Below, piece after piece: positions 1 to 8,126 of a stretch of 54,627 bases of DNA. The translations under genes and the position numbers were made by a program. How positions within the stretch are numbered: the stretch's first letter is position 1; the number at the start of each line of letters is the position of its first letter. Source of the stretch: Gammaproteobacteria bacterium. GTDB taxonomy: Bacteria; Pseudomonadota; Gammaproteobacteria; Pseudomonadales; Pseudomonadaceae. The notes under the pieces are model-generated. The model saw only the letters and a list, made by a program, of their open reading frames with translations. It had not been told where the DNA came from and searched no databases. The stretch is from assembly GCA_018816095.1 (NCBI GenBank), contig JAHIWP010000027.1, forward strand, positions 1 through 54,627, written 5' to 3'.

Positions 1-60
1 AGCATGCAGGTGGAAACTATGCTTGCCCAGATCGATACCGATCAATGCTACTGACTTCAT
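1..60 (-). CDS. IS110-family transposase, N-terminal fragment
   Basis: The first 20 codons read MKSVALIGIDLGKHSFHLHA and then leave the window. The GIDLGK motif carries the first Asp of the RuvC-like DEDD catalytic domain found at the N-terminus of IS110/IS1111 transposases. A GGAGG-like ribosome site (CCGGAGG) lies 9 bases before the ATG. The protein would run out of the window to the left. Family assignment rests on this short N-terminus, which matches the usual IS110 start; the subgroup cannot be decided without the C-terminal half. Confidence 0.8.
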   Translation of the reverse strand, partial: MKSVALIGIDLGKHSFHLHA

Positions 61-82
61 GGCGATGGCCTCCGGAATAAAA

Positions 83-115
83 ACACCCTACGAAAGACTA
101 GTCTGCGCAGGGTGT
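83..115 (-). terminator. Hairpin with T-tract in IS leader
   Basis: On the minus strand ACACCCT is paired with AGGGTGT. The inner part of the hairpin holds CG/CG pairs and the palindrome AGACTAGTCT. It is followed directly by TTTTTATT and then the transposase ribosome site. This looks like an intrinsic terminator placed to stop transcription entering from outside the element, or a sub-terminal structure used by the transposase. The same structure is at 54506-54538. Confidence 0.55.
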
Positions 116-134
116 CGGGGGTGACCATCTCATT

Positions 135-158
135 AGCCCGAACCAGTCGGGCTTTTTT
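135..158 (+). terminator. Intrinsic terminator abutting the IS
   Basis: The stem AGCCCGA (135-141) pairs with TCGGGCT (147-153) and is followed by a run of six T (153-158) on the plus strand. On the minus strand the stem is preceded by six A, but the T-tract that a bidirectional terminator would have is absent, because the IS begins at the base of the stem. It may have served the small minus-strand gene at 189-413 before the insertion, or a plus-strand gene now beyond the IS. Confidence 0.6.
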
Positions 159-188
159 GTGGGCATCAAGTACCTCAGGTAACGCGTA

Positions 189-413
189 TCAACCTTGCGA
201 GCGCGCGCCCTGGGACAGGCTAAACATAAACAGCAGCAAGTCCTGATCAGGCCTCATCACCTCGCTTGCGCGCGCCTGCAGCGGTATCGGGCAATAGCCA
301 CGTTCGCTCAACGTGATGACCTGGGGGCTGGCTTCGTGCCAAGCCGCCGCCGCGAGCGAGGCCACGCTGAGTGCGCCTACTAAAAACAAACCTCGTGCGA
401 TTTCTAACTTCAT
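189..413 (-). CDS. Small exported protein of unknown function (74 aa)
   Basis: I do not recognise the family. The ATG at 413 is chosen because AGAGG lies 7 bases upstream and because the protein then starts with a typical signal sequence: MKLEIARG, a hydrophobic core LFLVGALSVASL and a small-residue stretch AAAA, with likely signal peptidase I cleavage near residue 26. The mature part is about 48 residues with one Cys and no recognisable motif. It sits downstream of groEL in the same orientation, separated by the groEL terminator and about 0.5 kb. A longer upstream reading to 473 adds 20 residues ahead of the signal sequence and is unlikely. Confidence 0.5.
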   Translation of the reverse strand: MKLEIARGLFLVGALSVASLAAAAWHEASPQVITLSERGYCPIPLQARASEVMRPDQDLLLFMFSLSQGARSQG

Positions 414-919
414 CACTGCAACCTCTTGATAGCGCTGCCAAACGCTGTTTGTAGACCCTAGTTCACTGATCACCGCTGCGTCGCGTTAGGCGGCAGACGG
501 CCGTTAGTGCCAGACGCTTCCGGCAACTGCATTCAGATCGTCCTGATCCACACGCAAGCCATTTGGCAGGCCACGCCTTCGAACCGCACACGCACCAATG
601 GTTCAATACTTCAGCAAACCAGGGCATGGCCCCAGGCGGTAACAACCTCAGGGGCACTTAATTGCCCATTTGCATTAAGGCAGTGCGCCATAGAGCACAG
701 GGTTTTAAAGCCGGCACTGGCAAACCGTAACCGACACAACCTCTACCCACCCCGTAAAAACAGCGTGGTAGAGCACATCCAGGTGAGGTCAAAACAAGAA
801 GCGGCATGGCTGCTTAGCAGCACTGCGCAAATTGACAGGCTCCAGTCCGGGAGCACGGATTACCCAAAGCAATTGGCGTACCGCTTTGTTGTGCCGGACT
901 GTTATAGCGCAGAAAAATG
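414..919. other. Intergenic stretch without a recognisable gene
   Basis: About 500 bases lie between the small exported protein and the groEL terminator. A plus-strand frame (507-920, 137 codons) and a minus-strand frame (463-657) are open, but their products are low-complexity, rich in Arg, Ser and Gln, and match no family I know. Neither has a clear ribosome site. I see no tRNA, hairpin array or repeat here. Confidence 0.5.
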
Positions 920-946
920 AAAACCCCGTGACAGGCACGGGGTTTT
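920..946 (-). terminator. groESL terminator
   Basis: The perfect 11-bp stem AAAACCCCGTG / CACGGGGTTTT has a 5-base loop and is followed on the minus strand by CATTTTTC. It lies 52 bases past the groEL stop codon. The plus strand also has a T-rich tail (TTTTCTTT), so it may act in both directions. Confidence 0.85.
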
Positions 947-997
947 CTTTACAACGTACAGGCCGCCTGGCGACGGCCTGTGAGGGGCCGGGCTGGC

Positions 998-2653
<1,656 letters not shown>

Positions 2654-2699
2654 TTAATTCGTTCAAATAGAGCGGAATTCGTAGCGACGGGCGCTGAAA

Positions 2700-2993
2700 T
2701 CAACCTTCAATTACGGCGAGAATCTCGTTCTCAGCCATTACCAGCAGGTCTTCGCCATCAACTTTGACGGTGTTGCTGCCGGAGTACGGGCCGAACACCA
2801 CTTTGTCACCGACCTTGACGGCCAGCGCACGCACTTCACCGTTGTCCAGCACGCGGCCGGTACCGACAGCGAGGATTTCACCGCTGTTGGCTTTCTCGGC
2901 AGCGGAACCTGGCAGCACGATGCCGCCTGCGGTTTTCTTTTCTTCTTCGCTGCGACGGATTACGACGCGGTCATGCAGAGGACGAAGCTTCAT
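2700..2993 (-). CDS. groES: Co-chaperonin GroES (Hsp10)
   Basis: Heptameric lid of the GroEL chamber. The 97-residue protein has the canonical start [10 protein letters not shown], the GroEL-binding mobile loop at about residues 16-32 with the IVL contact motif at 25-27, and the roof loop region. The ATG at 2993 follows GGGAGAGATC. First gene of groES-groEL; a sigma-32-like promoter is found about 145 bases upstream. Confidence 0.97.
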   Translation of the reverse strand: MKLRPLHDRVVIRRSEEEKKTAGGIVLPGSAAEKANSGEILAVGTGRVLDNGEVRALAVKVGDKVVFGPYSGSNTVKVDGEDLLVMAENEILAVIEG

Positions 2994-3136
2994 TGTCGAT
3001 CTCTCCCAATAGATGGTTTTTCGACCGGTGTATGCACCGGTGGGTTAGCAAAATCCGGCTAGGCCGGTAGCACTACGCCAGGCGCAGCGCTGAAGTCTGA
3101 TTTGTCTGAATGACAAAAAACCTTGCGGTGACCGCT

Positions 3137-3164
3137 ACATAAGGGCGCGCAGAGGGATTTCAAG
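3137..3164 (-). promoter_or_regulatory. Sigma-32 (heat-shock) promoter of groESL
   Basis: On the minus strand the -35 element CTTGAAA (3164-3158) and the -10 element CCCTTATGT (3145-3137) are separated by 12 bases. This fits the RpoH consensus CTTGAAA / CCCCATnT with normal spacing. Transcription would start near 3130, leaving a leader of about 135 bases that contains two hairpins (3055-3067 and 3024-3041). Confidence 0.75.
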
Positions 3165-3207
3165 GGCTGAGGGTGAAATCTTTATCGAAAATTACCCGCC
3201 GGCGCAC

Positions 3208-3657
3208 TCACTCGCGGCGCTCGTACTCGCCTTCCAGCACATTCGGCCGCACTTGCCCCGAGCGCGCGGCCTGGTCATCGAAAAAAGCGCGCTGACGCAT
3301 GGCCTGTTCAGCCGCACGCAGACGCACCTTGTTAACCAACAGCCGACGGGTGAAGGGAATCAGACAGAAGATCCCGAAGAAATCGCTGATAAAACCGGGT
3401 AACAGCAGCAGGCCACCGCCGACAGCAATCAGCAGGCCCTCAAGCATTTCCTGCTCAGGCAATTCACCACGCGCCAGTTTTTCCCGGGCACGCCACGCCG
3501 TAGCAACACCCGCCACCCGCAGCAGCACACTGCCGAGAATCGCCGAGCCGACGACCAGCAACAGAGTCGGCAACACACCGATGGTGCTGCCCACTTGAAT
3601 CAGCACGGCCAGTTCAATCAGCGGGAAGAGCAAAAATAAGAACAGAAAAGCACGCAT
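3208..3657 (-). CDS. fxsA: FxsA family inner-membrane protein
   Basis: Small membrane protein named for suppressing F-plasmid exclusion of phage T7 when overexpressed; its normal role is unknown. The 149 residues hold about four hydrophobic segments (residues 2-20, 25-47, 78-97 and a short one near 100), the family's FLFLLFPLIELAVLI start and GFISDFFGI turn, and a charged cytoplasmic tail ending EYERRE. The ATG at 3657 is preceded by AAGGAACC at good spacing; a TTG one codon upstream is in frame but less likely. It lies just upstream of the groESL promoter. Confidence 0.9.
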   Translation of the reverse strand: MRAFLFLFLLFPLIELAVLIQVGSTIGVLPTLLLVVGSAILGSVLLRVAGVATAWRAREKLARGELPEQEMLEGLLIAVGGGLLLLPGFISDFFGIFCLIPFTRRLLVNKVRLRAAEQAMRQRAFFDDQAARSGQVRPNVLEGEYERRE

Positions 3658-3720
3658 CAAAGGTTCCTTAATGGAAGAACAGCTTCCAGTAGAAGTGAAG
3701 TATGGGGTATCGCGCTGAAT

Positions 3721-4452
3721 TCAAGCTGAAGGCTGACCATCGGTCGGCCAGACTGCAGCGCGGGCCAGGGTTACCAGGGCCTGGCGCACCTCAAGCGGAC
3801 TGTTACAGGATGTTGGAAAGGCCAGCCAATGCACCCCTTGGGCAATACGCAGATGGAAGCCTTCGCTGTCGACACCAACCATCTCGGCGGGGGCCTGACT
3901 GGGCAAACTGGCCAGCTCGACATAATGGGCAATAGCCACGGAATGATCGCTATTCATATGCTCGAGCATGCTGAGTTCACTGTCGCCGGCAAACGGATTG
4001 CTCAACGCCACCTGATCCAGCCAATGAATCGCGCCAAAACCACCGATATAACGCCAGCGCACCGGCTCCAGTCGCCAGAAGTCGAAGTCATGCGCCTGGT
4101 GATAACCGCGCGACTCGGGGAAATAGCGGTAATAGCGCTGCGCGGCGGCCTCAATCAGCGCGCCATCCTGCACCGGCCGGGCTTCAGCGAGCAACGTGAG
4201 GCGACCAACCGCCTGCACATCTTCCGCGCCGCGCTCGCCCACCAGCAGTGAGCATTTGCCATCTTGTTTGAGGTTATGGGTGTGCTGGGCAATGCGGCTG
4301 ATCAATATCAGCGGATAACCGTCGGCATCCAGGCAATAGGGCACCACTGATCCGAAAGGGAAACCCGGCATGGCCTTGGAATGGGTGCTGAGCACGCCCC
4401 GGTATTCCTTGAGCAGCAATTCTCGGGCATGCTTGCCGGCTTTCACGCTCAC
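3721..4452 (-). CDS. HugZ-like heme utilisation / pyridoxamine-phosphate-oxidase-fold protein
   Basis: 243 residues. The N-terminal two thirds (about 1-150) is an FMN-binding split-barrel of the pyridoxamine 5'-phosphate oxidase superfamily, with the typical FPFGSVVPYCLDADGYPLILISRIAQHTHNL run read in pieces around residues 31-61. The C-terminal part (about 160-240) is a DUF2470 domain (MLEHMNSDHSVAI). This arrangement is that of HugZ/HutZ proteins, some of which degrade heme, so a heme-linked role is inferred. The start is a GTG at 4452 with AAGGAG seven bases upstream. It is divergent from the SDR gene. Confidence 0.8.
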   Translation of the reverse strand: MSVKAGKHARELLLKEYRGVLSTHSKAMPGFPFGSVVPYCLDADGYPLILISRIAQHTHNLKQDGKCSLLVGERGAEDVQAVGRLTLLAEARPVQDGALIEAAAQRYYRYFPESRGYHQAHDFDFWRLEPVRWRYIGGFGAIHWLDQVALSNPFAGDSELSMLEHMNSDHSVAIAHYVELASLPSQAPAEMVGVDSEGFHLRIAQGVHWLAFPTSCNSPLEVRQALVTLARAAVWPTDGQPSA

Positions 4453-4637
4453 CTTATGACTCCTTGCATAGAATCCGTCACTAACGGACAGGCGCTTTAG
4501 GATAACGGTTACAGCGCCGGCAAGGTTACACCGCAGAGCCGATTGAACCTCTCGTACGCCGAGCCAAACACTCTTAACGCGTTATGGCCGGCGCGGCAGC
4601 AGAGGTTGCAGCGGTTCCATTTACTTGGGGATACGCA

Positions 4638-5396
4638 ATGCAACTCAAAGACAAAGTTATCGTCATCACCGGCGGCTGCCAGGGCCTGGGTCGCGCTATG
4701 GCCGAGTACCTGGCCGAGAAAGGCGTCAAACTGGCGCTGGTCGACCTCAACCAGGAAAAGCTCGACGAAGCCGTGGCCGCCTGCAAAGCCATGGGCGTAG
4801 AAGCGCGTGCTTACCTGTGCAACGTCGCCAATGAAGAACAAGTGACCCAAACCGTGGCGCAGATTGCCGACGATTTCGGCGCTATCAACGGTTTGGTGAA
4901 CAACGCCGGCATCCTGCGCGACGGCCTGACCATCAAGGTCAAGGACGGCGAAATGACCAAGCTGAGCCTGGCCCAGTGGCAATCGGTGATCGACGTCAAC
5001 CTCACCGGCGTGTTCCTCTGCACCCGTGAAGTGGCGGCGAAGATGATTGAGCTGAAGAATGAAGGCGCGATCATTAACATCTCCTCGATTTCCCGCGCAG
5101 GCAATATCGGCCAGGCTAACTACTCCGCCGCCAAGGCCGGTGTAGCGGCCGACACCGTGGTCTGGGCAAAGGAACTGGCACGTTACGGCATCCGCGTTGC
5201 CGGCGTGGCGCCGGGCTTTATCGAAACCGAAATGGTTGCCAGCATGAAGCCGGAAGCGTTGGAGCGCATGACTTCGGTTATCCCGCTGCGCCGCATGGGC
5301 AAGCCGGCAGAGATCGCACACTCGGTGGCCTACATCCTGGAAAACGACTACTACACCGGTCGGATCCTTGAGCTGGACGGCGGCCTGCGGTTGTAA
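4638..5396 (+). CDS. Short-chain dehydrogenase/reductase, FabG-like
   Basis: 252-residue NAD(P)H-dependent oxidoreductase of the classical SDR family. Visible motifs: cofactor-binding [10 protein letters not shown] (11-20), NNAG (88-91), catalytic Ser150 in ISSIS, and YSAAK with Tyr162 and Lys166. The acid residue after beta-2 (VDLN, Asp36) suggests NAD(H) preference, which is an inference. The C-terminus GGLRL is typical of FabG-like members. The ATG at 4638 follows TTGGGGAT; an in-frame upstream ATG at 4584 adds 18 atypical residues. The substrate is unknown; a beta-ketoacyl or hydroxyacyl compound is possible. It is not in an acyl carrier protein operon. Confidence 0.88.
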   Translation: MQLKDKVIVITGGCQGLGRAMAEYLAEKGVKLALVDLNQEKLDEAVAACKAMGVEARAYLCNVANEEQVTQTVAQIADDFGAINGLVNNAGILRDGLTIKVKDGEMTKLSLAQWQSVIDVNLTGVFLCTREVAAKMIELKNEGAIINISSISRAGNIGQANYSAAKAGVAADTVVWAKELARYGIRVAGVAPGFIETEMVASMKPEALERMTSVIPLRRMGKPAEIAHSVAYILENDYYTGRILELDGGLRL

Positions 5397-5433
5397 TCCG
5401 CACCGATCTGCTGCGCGTCGGCCACCCGTCGTT

Positions 5434-5492
5434 AAAAGCACTCGCGGGCTTGCTCATTTACAGCTGTAAACTCCGCGCCCGCGAGTGCTTTT
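5434..5492. repeat. Nested palindromic element
   Basis: AAAAGCACTCGCGGGC (5434-5449) is the exact reverse complement of 5477-5492. The 27-base interval holds a second perfect palindrome, TTTACAGCTGTAAA (5457-5470). The A-start and T-end make it resemble a bidirectional terminator for the SDR gene, but a separate terminator lies only 40 bases on. It could be a dispersed extragenic repeat of the genus. Confidence 0.7.
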
Positions 5493-5530
5493 GCCTAGGC
5501 TGACTCTAGCTCGCGAGATCTTGAATGTTT

Positions 5531-5567
5531 AAAACAAAAAGCCCCGCATCTGCGGGGCTTTTTGTTT
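5531..5567. terminator. Bidirectional terminator between SDR and DUF481 genes
   Basis: AAAAAGCCCCGCA / TGCGGGGCTTTTT with a 2-base centre, A-tract before and T-tract after, symmetric on both strands. It lies between two convergent genes (stop codons at 5396 on plus and 5579 on minus). Confidence 0.9.
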
Positions 5568-5578
5568 ACAACCTCAGC

Positions 5579-6583
5579 TTACCAGCCGACGCCAAAACCC
5601 AAGCTGTAACGGGTTTCGTCCAGCTCGCCCTCCGAGCCGCTAACCAGGTCTTTCTCGGCCTTCATGTTCAGCGAGGCCCAGTCGGTCAGTTTGTAGCGCA
5701 GCCCTACGGCGGCATCCAGGGTGTAGTCCGCGACATTCGCCAGTGGCTTACCCACCTCACCATCACTGAACAACTCGACACTCTTACCGATCAAGTAACG
5801 GTTGTAATCCCACTTCATGCTCACGGCGTAAAAACGGTCTTGCTCGCCATTTTCATACTCATAGTCGCTGCGATTAAGCAGAGCACCCACGGAAAAGGCG
5901 CCCAGCTCATTATCCCAGAACTGATAACCCGGCCCGGTGCCTAGCGTACGCTGACGACGCACGTCTTCAATGCGGTCACGCTTATATTCCATACGCCCCT
6001 GCCAGAACCATTTCTCAGTCAAAAAACGGTCAAGCGCATATTCGGCACTCCAGTCATCGGTGGTCACCACGTCATTCTGGAACTCACGGTTGTATTCCGC
6101 CTCGGCGTGGTGCCGCCACAGACCATGGCGCGCCTGGGTTTTCAGGCTGACGTCATAGTCGTCGGTGTCGCGCTCGGCACGTTTGTAGTCCAGCGCGGCA
6201 TCAATATTGCCCTTCCAGACAAGGTCCTCAACCAATGGCTTGGGCTTGAGAATCTGTTGAATACCGGCCAATTCAATGGTCTTGGGCGCCTCGCCGTTGA
6301 CCAACGTGACCTTGCCAGGCTCCGCCGCCTGCAGGGCTTTTGCCCGCTCACCGCTGATGGCGCTTTCCTTGACCAGCAATTCCTGATCACTTTCCAGGGT
6401 GGCGATCTTGCTCCAGCTCAAAGCAATGGCGCCGCCGTAGTCGGTTACCAGCAGCAGCTTGCCTCCGTCGTAGAACTTGATCTTGCCGGTCAGGCGGTCG
6501 CCGTTTTTCAACCAGACGGTGTCCGCCAATGCGGGTGTGGCAGCAAGCGTAAGGGCCAAGCAAAGCAGGGTTCTGGAAAACAT
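5579..6583 (-). CDS. DUF481 outer-membrane protein (YdiY-like), copy 1
   Basis: 334 residues. A signal peptide (residues 1-20, ending TPALA) precedes an N-terminal soluble part starting DTVWLKNGDRLTG, then a DUF481 beta-barrel (about 120-334) that ends in GFGVGW, the C-terminal aromatic signal for BAM-dependent insertion. The central signature LGTGPGYQFWDNELG is present. Function is unknown for the family; E. coli YdiY is acid-induced. It is a tandem paralogue of the next gene. The start ATG has only a weak AGAAAG upstream. Confidence 0.82.
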   Translation of the reverse strand: MFSRTLLCLALTLAATPALADTVWLKNGDRLTGKIKFYDGGKLLLVTDYGGAIALSWSKIATLESDQELLVKESAISGERAKALQAAEPGKVTLVNGEAPKTIELAGIQQILKPKPLVEDLVWKGNIDAALDYKRAERDTDDYDVSLKTQARHGLWRHHAEAEYNREFQNDVVTTDDWSAEYALDRFLTEKWFWQGRMEYKRDRIEDVRRQRTLGTGPGYQFWDNELGAFSVGALLNRSDYEYENGEQDRFYAVSMKWDYNRYLIGKSVELFSDGEVGKPLANVADYTLDAAVGLRYKLTDWASLNMKAEKDLVSGSEGELDETRYSLGFGVGW

Positions 6584-6624
6584 AGGGAGAGGCTTTCTAT
6601 CAAGGTGTGTGCGGAGGGCCGCGC

Positions 6625-6652
6625 ATTATCCGTACGCACGCTGCCAGAGCAA
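6625..6652 (-). promoter_or_regulatory. Candidate sigma-70 promoter for DUF481 copy 1
   Basis: TTGCTC (6652-6647), 16-base spacer, GATAAT (6630-6625) on the minus strand, about 40 bases upstream of the ATG at 6583. It gives copy 1 its own transcription start between the two tandem paralogues. Confidence 0.45.
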
Positions 6653-6693
6653 GCACTGACCGACAGATGCAACGTGAGTTCAGCCTATTCGTC

Positions 6694-7692
6694 TTACCAA
6701 CCGACACCCACCCCCAACAAATAGCGCCGCTCACTTGCGGACTGACCGAGCCCACGCACTTGGTCCAACTCGTAGAGCAGCGACAGCCGCGCCCATTGGT
6801 TAAGGCGGTAACGCAGGCCTACTTCACTGTCGAGTACATAGTCGATCTGCTCGATATCCGGCAGCTGTAGCTCGGCCGTACTGTAGAACTCCAAACGCGT
6901 GCCCCAGAGCAGACGTTTGTAATCCCAGGAAAACGAGTAGGTGTTGAGTGCCAGATCGGCATCGCGGGTTTGCAGTTGCAAACGATTGAATTGACCGACC
7001 ACATCCAGCCGACCTAATTCGTTGTCCCAGAAACGATAACCCGGCCCTGTTCCCAGCGAACGCTGACGGGTGAAGAAGGCGAACTCATCTTCATTCTGTT
7101 CGGCACCGACCCGCCAGAACCAGTTATCCGTGATAAAGCGGTCAAGGTCGTATTCCAACTGCCAATTGTCTGCGGTTTTCGCCTCATTCTTGACCTTGCG
7201 CTCCAAGTCACCGCTGAGTACGTGCCGCCAGCGCCCATGCTCCATGCGCGTATTACCCTTGAATTTCCACTCGTCGGTGTCGTTGTCATCGCGTTCCATA
7301 TCAAGCTTGGCGTCCAGGTTGCCCTCCCAAAGACGGTCCTGCAGCACCGGTCTCGGTGGAATCAAGCGCGTGATGCTGGCCAGCGGCACTGCCTGCGTCC
7401 GCTCACTGACCACCCGCACCATGCCTTTGCCGGCGGCTTCCAGCTGATTACTGCGCTCGCTGTCGAGGCCCTGACGCCGAACCAGCAGGGGTTTGTCCGA
7501 GCGCAGGGTGTCGATATCCTTCCAGGCAATCAGCACCTGTCCGGCATATTGGGTCTTCAGGGCCAGTTTTCCGCCATCGAGTAGAACTATCTCGCCGCTC
7601 AGACGGTCACCATTGTTCAGCCACACCGTGTCCGCCCATGCAGGCGCGGTCAGACTAAGACTCAATAAACACAGCAGGTTACGTAGCAGCAT
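6694..7692 (-). CDS. DUF481 outer-membrane protein (YdiY-like), copy 2
   Basis: 332 residues, same layout as copy 1: signal peptide to about residue 20 (APAWA), DTVWLNNGDRLSG, then the barrel with LGTGPGYRFWDNELG and the same terminal GVGVGW. The barrel is clearly homologous to copy 1, but the domain between residues 60 and 130 has diverged. It lies 110 bases upstream of copy 1 on the same strand. Its ATG overlaps the first possible ATG of the plus-strand ATL gene by two bases, so one of the two starts may be wrong. Confidence 0.8.
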   Translation of the reverse strand: MLLRNLLCLLSLSLTAPAWADTVWLNNGDRLSGEIVLLDGGKLALKTQYAGQVLIAWKDIDTLRSDKPLLVRRQGLDSERSNQLEAAGKGMVRVVSERTQAVPLASITRLIPPRPVLQDRLWEGNLDAKLDMERDDNDTDEWKFKGNTRMEHGRWRHVLSGDLERKVKNEAKTADNWQLEYDLDRFITDNWFWRVGAEQNEDEFAFFTRQRSLGTGPGYRFWDNELGRLDVVGQFNRLQLQTRDADLALNTYSFSWDYKRLLWGTRLEFYSTAELQLPDIEQIDYVLDSEVGLRYRLNQWARLSLLYELDQVRGLGQSASERRYLLGVGVGW

Positions 7693-8083
7693 GTTGGAAA
7701 AGCCAGATAGCGAGCCAGGACAAGTGCCGCAGCATGCCGCGCCAGGTCAGCACACAGCAAGCCAGACGGAGCGCTGCACGGCACTTTATGCAGCGCTGAG
7801 CCTAATACCCGCAGGCCGCGTGGTGAGTTACGGACAACTGGCCGCCTATGCTGGCTTGGGCCGCGCCGCACGTTGGGTCGGACGCACTCTCAGCCAGCTA
7901 CCGGACGGCACAACCCTGCCGTGGCACCGGGTCATTTGCGCAGGCGGGCGCCTCGGCTTACCTGCCGCTAGCCACGCTGGTGTAGAGCAGCGCAGCCGCC
8001 TACGCGAGGAAGGTGTGCAAATCCATAACGATCGGGTGGATATGCCGCGCTATGGCTGGCGCCCAACAGAGCACAGCGGTTAG
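7691..8083 (+). CDS. Alkyltransferase-like protein (ATL, MGMT homologue without Cys)
   Basis: 130 residues. Homologous to the DNA-binding domain of O6-alkylguanine-DNA alkyltransferase: SYGQLAAYAGLGRAARWVG (helix-turn-helix region) and PWHRV at 77-81, where Trp78 replaces the methyl-accepting Cys of PCHRV. Such proteins bind O6-alkylguanine without repairing it and hand the lesion to nucleotide excision repair (established for ATLs such as E. coli YbaZ). The start is uncertain: the ATG at 7691 overlaps the divergent DUF481 start, while a GTG at 7724 with AGGA close upstream would avoid this and remove an atypical N-terminus. Confidence 0.82.
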   Translation: MLEKPDSEPGQVPQHAAPGQHTASQTERCTALYAALSLIPAGRVVSYGQLAAYAGLGRAARWVGRTLSQLPDGTTLPWHRVICAGGRLGLPAASHAGVEQRSRLREEGVQIHNDRVDMPRYGWRPTEHSG

Positions 8084-8126
8084 AGTGCGCCCTTTGTTAG
8101 GTCAATCTCAGGCTGATACCCCTTTA

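Larger units (their letters stand above)
1..134 (-). mobile_element. IS110-family insertion sequence, left end (partial)
   Basis: This stretch is the exact reverse complement of 54487-54620 at the other edge of the window, so it is one end of a repeated element cut by the window edge. It contains the first 20 codons of a transposase (minus strand, 60 to 1) and a 74-base leader. Identity with the other copy stops between 134 and 135, which places the element's outer boundary at or within a base or two of AATGAGATGG (minus strand). The rest of the element lies outside the window. Confidence 0.85.

Noticed and set aside
507-920. Plus-strand open frame of 137 codons in the groEL downstream gap
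   Set aside because: No ribosome site, no recognisable domain, and it runs into the groEL terminator.
4509-5441. Minus-strand frame of 310 codons opposite the SDR gene
   Set aside because: The plus-strand product has a complete SDR catalytic set; the minus frame has none.
8013-8126. Upstream extension of ampG to 8013
   Set aside because: It overlaps the ATL coding sequence and adds 38 residues not found in AmpG; MPRKSWRDA at 8127 fits better.
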